NCBI GenBank assembly: GCA_003167555.1
Contig: PMSN01000004.1
Span: 27,227 to 91,226, forward strand
DNA length: 64,000 nucleotides
From: Spartobacteria bacterium
GTDB lineage: Bacteria; Verrucomicrobiota; Verrucomicrobiia; Chthoniobacterales; UBA10450
Direction: 5' to 3'
Part shown: positions 17,736-26,455 of the stretch, one piece after another
How positions within the stretch are numbered: position 1 is the first letter of the stretch
How the letters are laid out: each line of letters starts with the position of its first letter
Position numbers and translations under genes: made by a program
The notes under the pieces: generated by a model
Seen by the model: the letters and a program-made list of their open reading frames with translations, nothing else
Database searches by the model: none
Told to the model about the DNA's origin: nothing

Positions 17736-18650
17736 ATGAAACCCGAAATTGAAAGCATCGCTGGCTCAGCGACCTGGCAAATCATCTTCGTCTCGTTCGC
17801 TGTTGTCCTCATTCTCCTGGAAATCATTCGCGGATGGCGGCTCGGGATTTTGCGCCAGCTGATGCGCGCGGCCGCGATCATCGCCGCCTACGCCGCCGCC
17901 TTTTTCTTTGGGAGCATGACAGTTTCGCTCCTGCGGCCCATCGTCAAAATGCCGGACATCATTCTCTCCGTTTTGGGCGGCGCGATCCTGGCGTTTCTGG
18001 TTTACGCGCTTGTCGCCAGCGTCGGCTCCATTCTTTTCAAACGGACCGCGCAACAAAGTTCCGGCGCGGTCCGCCTGGTCTACGGCCTGAGCGGTGCGCT
18101 GGTCGGTTTCCTTTTCGGCGCATTCTTTATCTGGCTCGTGCTGGTTGGAATTCGGTCCCTTGGATCAATCGCCGAGGCAACGGTCCGCGCGCGGCCCGCA
18201 AATGACCCGGCCAGAAATGCGAGCCCTCTGCCCAATCGCAACCAATCCGAGGAGCGAGCGCCATCCTTCGATTCCGATTCCATCGCTCCACTGCTCGCGC
18301 GCCTGAAAAATTCCGTCGAAATGGGCGCGCTCGGCGATTTCGTGAAAAAGACGGACGCGATGCCGCCGGGCGTTTACCAAACTCTCACGGACGTCGGCAC
18401 GGTATTCTCGAATCCGGAAAGCGCGCGGCGCTTTCTCGCGTTTCCGGGCGCGGCCGAGTTGAGCGAGCAGCCGAAAATCGTCGCGCTCCGGAACGATCCC
18501 GAGATCATGGCGATGATTGAGCAAGGCCGCCTCGTGGAATTGCTGCGCGACCCGCGCATCCTCGACGCCGCGAACGACCCGGCCCTGGCCGAGCGGGTGA
18601 AGAAATTCGATCTGAAGAACGCGCTCGAATACGCGGCAAGAAAGAATTGA
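17736..18650 (+). CDS. CvpA-family membrane protein
   Basis: The 304-aa product has four N-terminal hydrophobic helices (~15-160) in the CvpA/colicin V production arrangement: IRGWRLGILRQLMRAAAIIAAYAAA as two segments, GGAILAFLVYALVASVGSIL, and YGLSGALVGFLFGAFFIWLV. A soluble alpha-helical C-terminal part (~180-304) carries repeated short helices and ends VKKFDLKNALEYAARKN. The role of CvpA proteins is unclear (envelope homeostasis). The stop codon TGA 18648-18650 lies inside the left inverted repeat of the following cassette, so the native C-terminus may have been altered. Confidence 0.85.
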   Translation: MKPEIESIAGSATWQIIFVSFAVVLILLEIIRGWRLGILRQLMRAAAIIAAYAAAFFFGSMTVSLLRPIVKMPDIILSVLGGAILAFLVYALVASVGSILFKRTAQQSSGAVRLVYGLSGALVGFLFGAFFIWLVLVGIRSLGSIAEATVRARPANDPARNASPLPNRNQSEERAPSFDSDSIAPLLARLKNSVEMGALGDFVKKTDAMPPGVYQTLTDVGTVFSNPESARRFLAFPGAAELSEQPKIVALRNDPEIMAMIEQGRLVELLRDPRILDAANDPALAERVKKFDLKNALEYAARKN

Positions 18651-19072
18651 AGATTTCAGATTTCAGATTTCAGATTGCAGATTGCAGATTGGACAGAATG
18701 AACCCTGAAGAACTAAAGGATCGAACAAAGCAGTTTGCGTTGCGCGTTTTGAAACTTGTCGCTGCGATGCCGAAAACTATCGAAGGACGCGCCATTGCGA
18801 ATCAACTGGTTCGCTGCGGGACATCCGTGGCAGCAAATTATCGGGCAACGTGTCGCGCGCGCTCGAAAGCCGAGTTCATCGCTAAGATTGGCGTCGTCTT
18901 GGAGGAAGCTGATGAGGCATTGCTTTGGCTTGAGCTGATTGCAGAAGCAAACCTTCTCCCGCCCAAACGCATCGATCCTCTTTTAGCCGAGGCCAATGAG
19001 TTGGTCGCCATTATGGTGGCGTCGCGCAGGTCGGCCTCTTCAAATCTGCAATCTGCAATCTGAAATCTTCAA
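18647..19072 (+). mobile_element. Four-helix-bundle (IVP-like) cassette bounded by inverted repeats
   Basis: A 426-bp insertion between the cvpA-like gene and gatB. Its ends are a perfect 14-bp inverted repeat, TTGAAGATTTCAGA at 18647-18660 and TCTGAAATCTTCAA at 19059-19072. Inside the ends are short tandem copies of CAGATT: GCAGATTGCAGATT on the left and its mirror AATCTGCAATCTGC on the right. It holds one gene (18698-19063) and has taken over the stop of the left neighbour and the start region of the right one. No transposase is encoded, so any movement would need help in trans. Confidence 0.7.
18698..19063 (+). CDS. Four-helix-bundle protein (23S rRNA intervening-sequence protein family)
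   Basis: A 121-aa, wholly helical protein of the four-helix-bundle/S23 family first seen in intervening sequences of 23S rRNA genes. Signatures are LKDRTKQFALRVLKLVAAMP, GRAIANQLVRCGTSVAANYR and the CRARSKAEFIAKIGVVLEEADE helix. The family often sits in small repeat-bounded cassettes of unknown function. ATG 18698 begins the conserved part; a read-through start at 18647 would translate the repeat itself. The last codons (SNLQSAI) are made from the right-hand repeat. Confidence 0.88.
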   Translation: MNPEELKDRTKQFALRVLKLVAAMPKTIEGRAIANQLVRCGTSVAANYRATCRARSKAEFIAKIGVVLEEADEALLWLELIAEANLLPPKRIDPLLAEANELVAIMVASRRSASSNLQSAI

Positions 19073-19095
19073 TCCTCACCACGATCGGTCTCGAA

Positions 19096-20520
19096 GTGCA
19101 CGTCCAGCTCAAGACGCGCTCGAAAATGTTCTGCGGCTGCCGGGTGGAATTCGGCGCGGCGCCGAACTCGCACACTTGTCCGACTTGCCTCGGGTTGCCC
19201 GGCGCGCTGCCAGTGATGAACCACGAAGCGCTCCGGCTCACGGTCCTGACCGGACTGATGCTCGGGTGCGACATCGCGCCGCTCAGCAAGTTCGATCGCA
19301 AAAGTTATTTCTATCCGGACATGCCGAAGAACTATCAGATTTCCCAATACGATCTGCCGTTGTGCGCGAACGGCAGCGTGCCGTTGCACGACCTCGCTTA
19401 TCCAAAGGACGCGCAGAAGAAGATTGCGACGCCGGAGAAAGAAGTGCCGCTCGTCCGCATTCACCTGGAGGAAGATGTCGCGAAAAGTTTTCACCTCGAA
19501 AATAACACCGCGATCGATTTCAACCGCGCGGGCACGCCGCTGATGGAGATCGTGAGCCAGCCCGAAATCAATTCTCCCGAGGAAGCGTTCGCCTTTCTCA
19601 CGGCGCTCAAACAAATCCTGATTTACGGCGCGGTCAGCGACGCGGACATGGAGAAAGGCCAGTTGCGTTGCGACTGCAATATCTCGGTCCGGCCCGCGGC
19701 CCAGCAGGAACTCGGCGCGAAGATCGAGATCAAGAACATGAACTCGATCAGCGCGGTCCGGCGCGCCCTCACTTACGAAGTGGAGCGGCAAACAGAGGCG
19801 CTCGCACGCGGCGAAAAATTGGAGCAGGAGACGCGCGGCTGGGATGATGGCGCGGGCAAGACGTTTCTGATGCGCACGAAAGAGTCGGCGCACGATTACC
19901 GTTACTTCGCCGAGCCCGATCTCGTGCCGGTGAAGACTGAATCGCTGCTCGAGGAGGTGCGCGCGCGATTGCCGGAGCTGCCGCGCGCGAAGCGAGCCCG
20001 GTTCGTCGAGCAGTATGGCGTGAGTGTCTACGACGCGGCTGTGTTGGCGCACGACCTGGCGCTCGCTGCATTTTTTGAGGCGGCCGCGAAAGGCGCGCGG
20101 AAACCGAAGAGCGTCGCGAATTGGATCTTGAACGATCTGCAAAGCGCTCTGGCTGGCGCGGGCCGCGCGATCGGAGATTGTCCGATCTCTCCCGCGGCAC
20201 TCGATGAATTGGTGAATCTGATCGAGAGCGGAAAGATCAGCGGGAAGCAGGCGAAGGAAGTTTTCTCGGAGATGTTCGCGAGCGGGAAAAGCGCGGCGGC
20301 GATTGTGAGCGAAAAAGGGATCGAGCAATTGAACGATCCGACTGAGATCGAAACGCTCTGCGAACAAGTGATCGCCGCGAATCCGAAACCGGTCGCGGAT
20401 TTTCGCGGGGGAAATTCCGCGTCGCTAAATTTTCTCAAGGGACAGGTGCTGAAGCTTTCGAAAGGCAAGGCGAACCCGGCGCTGGTGGGGGAAATCTTGG
20501 AACGGCAACTGAAGACATGA
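19096..20520 (+). CDS. gatB: Asp-tRNA(Asn)/Glu-tRNA(Gln) amidotransferase subunit B
   Basis: GatB is the kinase/tRNA-binding subunit of GatCAB, which amidates Glu-tRNA(Gln) and/or Asp-tRNA(Asn). Signatures are HVQLKTRSKMFCGC..TCPTCLGLPGALP (zinc site), FYPDMPKNYQISQYDLP, CDCNISVRP and EIKNMNS. The C-terminal YqeY-like tail ends LVGEILERQLKT. The usual N-terminus (TTIGLEVHVQL) is encoded from ~19078, but no ATG, GTG or TTG precedes it in frame. GTG 19096 is the first canonical start and cuts off TTIGLE; CTG 19060 inside the repeat is another option. With asnS present, the Gln pathway is the likelier need. Confidence 0.92.
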   Translation: MHVQLKTRSKMFCGCRVEFGAAPNSHTCPTCLGLPGALPVMNHEALRLTVLTGLMLGCDIAPLSKFDRKSYFYPDMPKNYQISQYDLPLCANGSVPLHDLAYPKDAQKKIATPEKEVPLVRIHLEEDVAKSFHLENNTAIDFNRAGTPLMEIVSQPEINSPEEAFAFLTALKQILIYGAVSDADMEKGQLRCDCNISVRPAAQQELGAKIEIKNMNSISAVRRALTYEVERQTEALARGEKLEQETRGWDDGAGKTFLMRTKESAHDYRYFAEPDLVPVKTESLLEEVRARLPELPRAKRARFVEQYGVSVYDAAVLAHDLALAAFFEAAAKGARKPKSVANWILNDLQSALAGAGRAIGDCPISPAALDELVNLIESGKISGKQAKEVFSEMFASGKSAAAIVSEKGIEQLNDPTEIETLCEQVIAANPKPVADFRGGNSASLNFLKGQVLKLSKGKANPALVGEILERQLKT

Positions 20521-20545
20521 ATGAGTGTGCGCGTCTTTCTTTGCT

Positions 20546-20704
20546 TGTCATCCTGAGCCGCGCAGACGGCGAAGGACCTCGCACCCGGTCATCGGCCAGC
20601 TTGCGCAAAGGTCGGACCTTCGACTTGAACGGTGTGGTGAAGGCGCAAGCTATTTCGCATTGCAGTTGTGAGGTCCCTCGCCGTCTGCGCGGCTCTGGAT
20701 GACA
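20546..20704. repeat. Long inverted repeat (TGTCATCC.GAGCCGCGCAGACGGCGA...)
   Basis: The left arm starts TGTCATCCTGAGCCGCGCAG and ends AAGGACCTC. The right arm is its mirror, GAGGTCCCTCGCCGTCTGCG followed by CGGCTCTGGATGACA. The arms (~36 bp) are separated by ~85 bp. Degenerate relatives lie at 13165-13340 and 25202-25305, where the text is GTCATGGTGAGCGCAGTCGA and its reverse. A dispersed repeat family in intergenic DNA. Confidence 0.7.
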
Positions 20705-20719
20705 AAGCGAAACCGTTCC

Positions 20720-21826
20720 ATGCGAATCCTCGTCGCGCCGGATAAATTCAAGGGCTCGTTAGGCGCGCGCGAAGTCGCGGCCAGGATCGCGGCGGGATTG
20801 CGCGACGCTCGGCCGGGGTTGGAAATCGAGGTGCAGCCTGTGGCGGACGGAGGTGAGGGGACCGCCGATTTGATTCGCGAGGCATGCGACGGCGAATGGA
20901 TCACGTGTGCCGCGCAGGACGCGCTCGGGCGTGCGATCGAGGCGCGATATGGCTGGCTCGCCAAAACCGCAACAGCGGTCCTAGAGATGAGTGAGGCCGC
21001 GGGCTTCTGGCGAATCGCGGCGCACGAGCGCGATCCGATCCGCGCGAACACATTCGGCGTCGGCGAAATGCTGCGCGACACAATCGCGCGCGGCGCAAAG
21101 GAGATCGTCGTCGGCTTGGGCGGGAGCGCGACAAATGATGGCGGTTTCGGAATGGCGCGCGCTTTGGGTTTTCGTTTTCTGAGCAAGGCGGGCGCGGAGT
21201 TGGCCGACGCAGTGATCGATCTGCGGGACCTCGAACGGATTTCATCACCGCGCGATCTCACCCTTCCGCGTGTGATTGCCGCAACCGATGTGCTGAATCC
21301 GTTCCTCGGTCAACGCGGCGCGACGCGAACCTTCGGACCGCAGAAAGGCGCGACGCCGGATCAACTCGGCTCGCTGGAAGAAGCGCTTGCGCGTCTCGCC
21401 GATGTCGTGGCGCGCGATTTGGGCCGCGACTTTCGGGACGCTCCCGGCGCCGGCGCGGCCGGCGGATTGGGCTTCGGTCTGATGAGTTTTTGTGGCGCGA
21501 CGGTGCGGCCCGGTTTCGATCTCGTCGCGGAGATGGTCGATCTCGAAGCAGCGGTTGGACGCGCCGATGTTGTCATCACCGGCGAGGGCAGCCTGGATGA
21601 ACAGACGCTCGACGGGAAAGCGCCGGCGGGAGTGGCGCGGCTCGCGCGGAAGCATGGGAAGCGCTCCTTCGCGATCGTCGGATCTGCGGCGGAGGGCGGG
21701 ACGTCACGTGATCTCTTCGATGGCGTCCTGGTTCTGGCAACGCCGCCGATCACGCGGGAAGAATCGATGGCGCGGACCGCGGAGCTCTTGCAGGAACGCG
21801 CGCGAGAATTGGCCCAAATGATGTAG
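20720..21826 (+). CDS. Glycerate 2-kinase (GlxK/GarK family)
   Basis: The 368-aa product begins MRILVAPDKFKGSLGAREVA, the signature of the glycerate kinase type 1 family (GlxK/GarK). The family phosphorylates D-glycerate, mostly to 2-phosphoglycerate, in glyoxylate/serine catabolism. Further family elements are VADGGEGTADLI, VGLGGSATNDGGFGMARALG, GAGAAGGLGFGLMSF and VVITGEGSLDEQTLDGKAP. ATG 20720 is chosen over 20699 because homology starts there. It is 15 bp ahead of the polysaccharide fusion gene, though a functional link is not obvious. Confidence 0.92.
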   Translation: MRILVAPDKFKGSLGAREVAARIAAGLRDARPGLEIEVQPVADGGEGTADLIREACDGEWITCAAQDALGRAIEARYGWLAKTATAVLEMSEAAGFWRIAAHERDPIRANTFGVGEMLRDTIARGAKEIVVGLGGSATNDGGFGMARALGFRFLSKAGAELADAVIDLRDLERISSPRDLTLPRVIAATDVLNPFLGQRGATRTFGPQKGATPDQLGSLEEALARLADVVARDLGRDFRDAPGAGAAGGLGFGLMSFCGATVRPGFDLVAEMVDLEAAVGRADVVITGEGSLDEQTLDGKAPAGVARLARKHGKRSFAIVGSAAEGGTSRDLFDGVLVLATPPITREESMARTAELLQERARELAQMM

Positions 21827-21841
21827 AATAGGCCTCCGTAA

Positions 21842-24800
21842 ATGGAAGAGAACGCCCCACATTCCGTCACGCCGTTCGTTTTCTCGGATCCCGCCGGGAA
21901 ACGCTGGCCACGCCTGCGCCTCGTGCTCCTCATCGCGGGCGTCCTGATTTTTCTCGGCACGATTCTTTTCGTGCAGACGCTCTTTGTCGCCCCGCAACTG
22001 AATCTCCCTTTTGCCCTGCGACAGTTGAAAGGGCAACTGAAGTCGCTTCAGAAAGTGAATCCGGCCGGGCAACAGCCGGCGAACCTTGCGCTCTGGGAAA
22101 AATTCGCCGCGACCCGCCTGGCCTCGAAGAAGACTCCGGGACCAGCGCCTTCTCCGCCGGCGCATCCGCGGAAGAAATCGGCGGACAATGAAGTGCGCCT
22201 CGCGTTTTACACCAACGGCGATCCCTACAGCTACACGTCGCTCGAGCAGCACGCGGCCCAGATCACGCATGTGTGCCCTGAATGGATGGCGATGACGAAT
22301 GGCTCGGGCGATCTGCAAGTCGATGCCGACGAACGCATCCCGAAACTCGCGGCCAGCAAAGGGATCGCATTGATGCCGTTGCTGACGAATCTCGTCGGCG
22401 ACACCTGGCAACCGGAAGCGGTCGAGAATCTCGCGCACGCTTCCACGGAACGGCAGGACCGTTTCATCCAGAAGGTGCTGGCGATTTTGAACGAGGCGAA
22501 GGCGGCCGGCGTGGTGGTCGATTGGGAGCAGATCGATCCCGCTTACAAAAAAGACATCACGATATTTCTCGACCGTTTCACGGACGCGCTCCACTACGAT
22601 GACAAACAGCTCTGGCTCTGCGTCCAGCCGGGCCAGGACCTCGATTACATCGATTTCGAGGAGATCTCGGATAACGTCGATCGCTTCGTCGCGTTGCTCT
22701 TCGACGAAACGTCCGACATCGATCCGGCCGGCCCGCTCGGTTCGCGGCGATGGTTCGAAGGATGGCTTAACGTCCTGATGGATGGCGCGGAGGCGAAGCA
22801 ATGGATCATCGCGCTCGGCAGTTACGGATACGATTGGACCAACGGCGCGAAGAAGGCGGAGCTGATCAGTTTCCCCGAGGCGATGAGCCGCGCGAGCTAC
22901 GCCGAGGTGGCTGGGCTCAACATCGCCGCGCCGGATTACAGTCCGTATTTTTATTACGAAGACGCGGACAAGGACCATTCCGTCTGGTTCCTCGATGCGG
23001 TGACGTTCCTGAATCAATTGCGCAAGGTGAGGGAAGTGAAGGCCGGCGGGTTCGCGGTCTACCGCCTCGGCACGGAGGATGTTTCGATCTGGGACGCGCT
23101 CGGCGTTCCTCAGGATTTTAAGATGGAAGCGTCGTTGCGTTCGGCGCTCGAGGTTCTCCGAGGCACCGACACGATCGCCGATGTCGGCGAGGGCGAGATC
23201 GTCTCCGTCGATGAGACGCAGTCCGACGGATTCCGTTCGCTCGCGGTGGACAAGGACGGCTACCTTACCGCCGCGTATTCGAAGTTCCCGCAGTTCCCCA
23301 CGCTTTATCATCAAGGCGCGGGCGAGCCGCACCAGGTCGCCATCACCTTCGATGACGGGCCCGACCCGGAATGGACGCCGCAAATTCTCGACATCCTGAA
23401 AGCGGCAAATGTGAAAGCCGCGTTTTTCCTCGTGGGCGCGAACGCGGAACAATATCCAGCACTCGTTAGGCGAATCGTCGAGGAAGGCCACGAGATCGGA
23501 AACCACACCTATTACCATCCCAATCTCGCGCTCTGCTGGCCCGAGCATATCCGGATCGAGCTCAACGCCACGCAACTTCTCCTCGAAACGATCACCGGCC
23601 GTTCGACGACACTCTTTCGCCCGCCCTACGCCGCCGACACGAGTCCTTCAAAAGTTAGTGAGCTGATGCCGTTGAACCTGGCGCAGGAGCTCGGTTATCT
23701 CGTCGTGCTCGAAAACATCGATCCCCAGGATTGGGCGCGGCCGGGCGCCGACATCATCCTCCAGCGCGTGAAGCAGCAGCGGCATGACGGCAGCATCATT
23801 TTGCTCCACGACGCGGGCGGCGACCGCGAGCAAACGGTCGAAGCGCTGCCGCGGATTCTCGATTATCTCAAGGCGCGCGGCGATACCGTCGTGTCGTTAG
23901 GCACGCTCCTCGGCACGACCCGCGATGCGTTGATGCCGCCCGTGCAGACCAAGGGCTTGAATCATTTTGTTTCCGGCGCCGGCTTCCGGATTTTCCACGC
24001 GTCGGAAGAATTTCTCTGGGCGTTCATGATTGTCGCGACCGCGCTCGTGGTGTTGCGGACGCTCACGGTGATCTGGCTGGCTGCGCGCTTCCGCCGGACC
24101 TGGCCGTCGAATTTCGCCGAACCTCTCAGCGTGCTCGTGGCTGCCTACAACGAAGAAAAAGTGATCGGGGAAACTTTGCGCACCGTTCTCGCGACTGATT
24201 ATACGGGGGAAATCGAGGTGATCGTGGTCGATGATGGATCGCGGGACCAGACGGCGGCCGAGGTGGAAGCAATCGCCGCGACCGATCCGCGGGTGCGTTT
24301 GTTGCGTCAGGAAAATCGCGGGAAAGCGCGCGCGTTGCAGCGCGGTCTCGCCGCGGTGCGGAGCGGGGTCGTCGTTTTTCTCGATGCCGATACGCATTGC
24401 CAGCGCGATACGCTCCGGCGATTGGTCGAGCCGTTTTCCGATGAAGGCGTGGGCGCCGTGTCGGGGCACGCGAAGGTCGGCAATCTCCGCACATTCATCG
24501 CGCGCTGCCAGGCGCTCGAATACACCTGCGGCTTCAATCTCGATCGGCGCGCCTACACGCGCTGGAATTGCATGACGGTGGTTCCGGGTGCGATCAGCGC
24601 GATCCGGAAATCCGCCATCGACGACGCGGGCGGGCTCAGCCTCGAAACGCTGGCGGAAGACACCGATCTGACGCTCTCCCTGCATAAGCGCGGCCACCGG
24701 ATGGTTTACGTTCCCGAAGCGATCGCGTGGACCGAAGCGCCGGAGACAGTGCGCACTCTTGCGCGGCAACGTTTTCGCTGGGCTTACGGCACGCTGCAGT

Positions 24801-25192
24801 GCCTGTGGAAACATCGTGACATGGTCTTCAACTGGAACTACCGCGCGCTCGGCTGGTTCAGTTTGCCGAGCGTCTGGTTTTTCCAGATCATTCTCGTCGC
24901 CATCACGCCGATGGTGGATTTGTTTCTCCTCGCCTCGCTTCCTTTCGGCGCGTGGCGCGCGGTGTTGCCATTTGTCATCGCGTTTTTGAGCATGGACGTG
25001 CTGCTCGCGACGCTCGCCTGTATCCTGGAACGCGAATCCGTCCTGCGCGCGTGGCGGATTCTCCCGATGCGACTGATCTATCGGCCGATGCTGAGCTACG
25101 TGATTTGGAAAGCGATCCTGCGCGCGATCAAAGGCGCCTTGGTGGGATGGGGAAAATTGGAACGAACCGCGTCGGTGCCGGTGAGGGTTTAG
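21842..25192 (+). CDS. GH18-like / NodB polysaccharide deacetylase / GT2 glycosyltransferase fusion
   Basis: A 1116-aa membrane protein with four parts. A TM helix (~22-46). A GH18-like barrel (~115-430) with GVVVDWEQID in place of DxxDxDxE. A NodB deacetylase (~498-690) with VAITFDDGPDPEW, EIGNHTYYHPNL, FRPPYAADT and IILLHDAGG, so the metal-binding Asp-His-His are kept. After another TM, a processive GT2 (~760-1000) with DDGSRD, LDADTHC, EDTDLTL and QRFRWAYG, then terminal TM helices. The combination parallels PgaB plus PgaC of PNAG synthesis in one chain. The likely product is a partly deacetylated beta-linked amino-sugar polymer; the exact sugar is unknown. Confidence 0.92.
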   Translation: MEENAPHSVTPFVFSDPAGKRWPRLRLVLLIAGVLIFLGTILFVQTLFVAPQLNLPFALRQLKGQLKSLQKVNPAGQQPANLALWEKFAATRLASKKTPGPAPSPPAHPRKKSADNEVRLAFYTNGDPYSYTSLEQHAAQITHVCPEWMAMTNGSGDLQVDADERIPKLAASKGIALMPLLTNLVGDTWQPEAVENLAHASTERQDRFIQKVLAILNEAKAAGVVVDWEQIDPAYKKDITIFLDRFTDALHYDDKQLWLCVQPGQDLDYIDFEEISDNVDRFVALLFDETSDIDPAGPLGSRRWFEGWLNVLMDGAEAKQWIIALGSYGYDWTNGAKKAELISFPEAMSRASYAEVAGLNIAAPDYSPYFYYEDADKDHSVWFLDAVTFLNQLRKVREVKAGGFAVYRLGTEDVSIWDALGVPQDFKMEASLRSALEVLRGTDTIADVGEGEIVSVDETQSDGFRSLAVDKDGYLTAAYSKFPQFPTLYHQGAGEPHQVAITFDDGPDPEWTPQILDILKAANVKAAFFLVGANAEQYPALVRRIVEEGHEIGNHTYYHPNLALCWPEHIRIELNATQLLLETITGRSTTLFRPPYAADTSPSKVSELMPLNLAQELGYLVVLENIDPQDWARPGADIILQRVKQQRHDGSIILLHDAGGDREQTVEALPRILDYLKARGDTVVSLGTLLGTTRDALMPPVQTKGLNHFVSGAGFRIFHASEEFLWAFMIVATALVVLRTLTVIWLAARFRRTWPSNFAEPLSVLVAAYNEEKVIGETLRTVLATDYTGEIEVIVVDDGSRDQTAAEVEAIAATDPRVRLLRQENRGKARALQRGLAAVRSGVVVFLDADTHCQRDTLRRLVEPFSDEGVGAVSGHAKVGNLRTFIARCQALEYTCGFNLDRRAYTRWNCMTVVPGAISAIRKSAIDDAGGLSLETLAEDTDLTLSLHKRGHRMVYVPEAIAWTEAPETVRTLARQRFRWAYGTLQCLWKHRDMVFNWNYRALGWFSLPSVWFFQIILVAITPMVDLFLLASLPFGAWRAVLPFVIAFLSMDVLLATLACILERESVLRAWRILPMRLIYRPMLSYVIWKAILRAIKGALVGWGKLERTASVPVRV

Positions 25193-25201
25193 CATTTTTA
25201 T

Positions 25202-25305
25202 CGTCATGGTGAGCGCAGTCGAACCATCCCGTGTATTCCTGCGGCAGCGTCGCTCGCGAGAAACTACGGGGTTCTTCGACTCCGCTGCGCTCCGCTCAGA
25301 ATGAC
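25202..25305. repeat. Inverted repeat between the fusion gene and the GH26-like gene
   Basis: GTCATGGTGAGCGCAGTCGA on the left is mirrored by TCGACTCCGCTGCGCTCCGC..CAGAATGACA on the right. It is a divergent relative of the repeat at 20546-20704. The right arm runs up to the start of the downstream gene. Confidence 0.6.
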
Positions 25306-26425
25306 AAGCAGGGTACGCTTCGCGGTCAGTCTGCTCACCGCTGCTCTTGTTGCGACGACCGGCTGTCGCAAGCAGAGCACCGTCCACCCGCCCGATCCGA
25401 ACGCGCCGGTCGAAGTTCTCGCGCCGGAGCGCGGCGCTTACACGGGCGCGTTCATGGATTTCGGCGACGCGGAAGATGAAGTCACGCTCGAGATGATCGA
25501 GGAGTTCGAGACGATGGTCGGCAAACACCAGGCCATCATCGCTTCCTCAAGCTACTGGGGTGAACAAAGTTTTCCCACCGCGAACCTGAACGTGGTCTGG
25601 CGCCACGGCGCGATGCCGCTCGTCTTTTGGTCGCCCTGGGACCGGCCGTATGAACAGAATCGCGGCCCGGACAAGTTTAGCCTCAACGCCATCATCGAGG
25701 GAAAATGGGACGCGTACATCGATAAGTGGGCCGATGCCGCCCGCGAGTTCGGGAAGCCGATGATCGTCGCGTTCGGTGTGGAGATGAATGGCGACTGGTT
25801 TCCATGGTCCGGTTGGTTTTACGGAGGCGAGGAGTGGGTCGGTGACACGCCCGATCAGTGGGAAGGTCCCGAGCATTTCAAGAAAGCGTATCGGCATGTG
25901 GTCGATCGTGTCCGCGCGCGCGGCGCCAAGAACATCCAGTGGATGTTTCACACGAACAATTATTCATACCCGCTGGATACCTGGAACTTTGCGCCGGCGT
26001 ATTATCCGGGATCGGATTACGTGGACTGGCTCGGGATGAGCGTTTACGGCCAGCAGTTCAAGGACGAACCGAATCCGGATATTCCGTCGCTCCTCGACTG
26101 GCCCTACAAGGAATTGTGCGGACTCGATCCGCAAAAGCCGGTCATGATCGCGGAGTGGGCCACGGGCGATTTTCCGTTCTCGGCCGATGCGCAAGGAATG
26201 CTCAAACCGCAGTGGATCAGTCAGGCGCTGGAGATGTTTCGGACGCGTTATCCGCGGATTAAAGCTGCGATTTACTGGCACGAGCGCTGGCAGAATCCCG
26301 ACCAGACCTACAGCAACCTGCGGGTGAACTCGTCGGTGGAATCGCTGGAAGCATATCGAGCAGGCGTCGCGCATCCTGATTGGCTGGGAAACTTGCTCTT
26401 GCGACCGGTCCACAGCGAGCGGTAA
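25301..26425 (+). CDS. GH26-like (beta-mannanase family) lipoprotein
   Basis: The 374-aa product has a lipoprotein signal (AVSLLTAALVATTGCRKQ). The catalytic barrel looks like GH26 (clan A): the acid/base Glu is in FGVEMNGDWFPWSG and the nucleophile Glu in MIAEWATGDFPF, with WMFHTNNYSYP and WLGMSVYG as active-site walls. GH26 enzymes cut beta-mannans or related beta-glycans. Next to the polymer synthase it may trim or release that polymer, as hydrolases do in other synthase-dependent systems (inference). The start (ATG 25301) overlaps the preceding repeat. Confidence 0.8.
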   Translation: MTSRVRFAVSLLTAALVATTGCRKQSTVHPPDPNAPVEVLAPERGAYTGAFMDFGDAEDEVTLEMIEEFETMVGKHQAIIASSSYWGEQSFPTANLNVVWRHGAMPLVFWSPWDRPYEQNRGPDKFSLNAIIEGKWDAYIDKWADAAREFGKPMIVAFGVEMNGDWFPWSGWFYGGEEWVGDTPDQWEGPEHFKKAYRHVVDRVRARGAKNIQWMFHTNNYSYPLDTWNFAPAYYPGSDYVDWLGMSVYGQQFKDEPNPDIPSLLDWPYKELCGLDPQKPVMIAEWATGDFPFSADAQGMLKPQWISQALEMFRTRYPRIKAAIYWHERWQNPDQTYSNLRVNSSVESLEAYRAGVAHPDWLGNLLLRPVHSER

Positions 26426-26455
26426 GGAGTAGCGGGAAGTGGGGAAATCTCTTTC

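Noticed and set aside
18652..18695. Possible CRISPR from repeated CAGATT units
   Set aside because: Units are 7 bp and contiguous, and they mirror the other end of the cassette; there are no spacers.
21704..23575. 623-codon open frame antisense to the GH18/NodB/GT2 fusion
   Set aside because: Shadow of a strongly supported gene; no recognisable domain.
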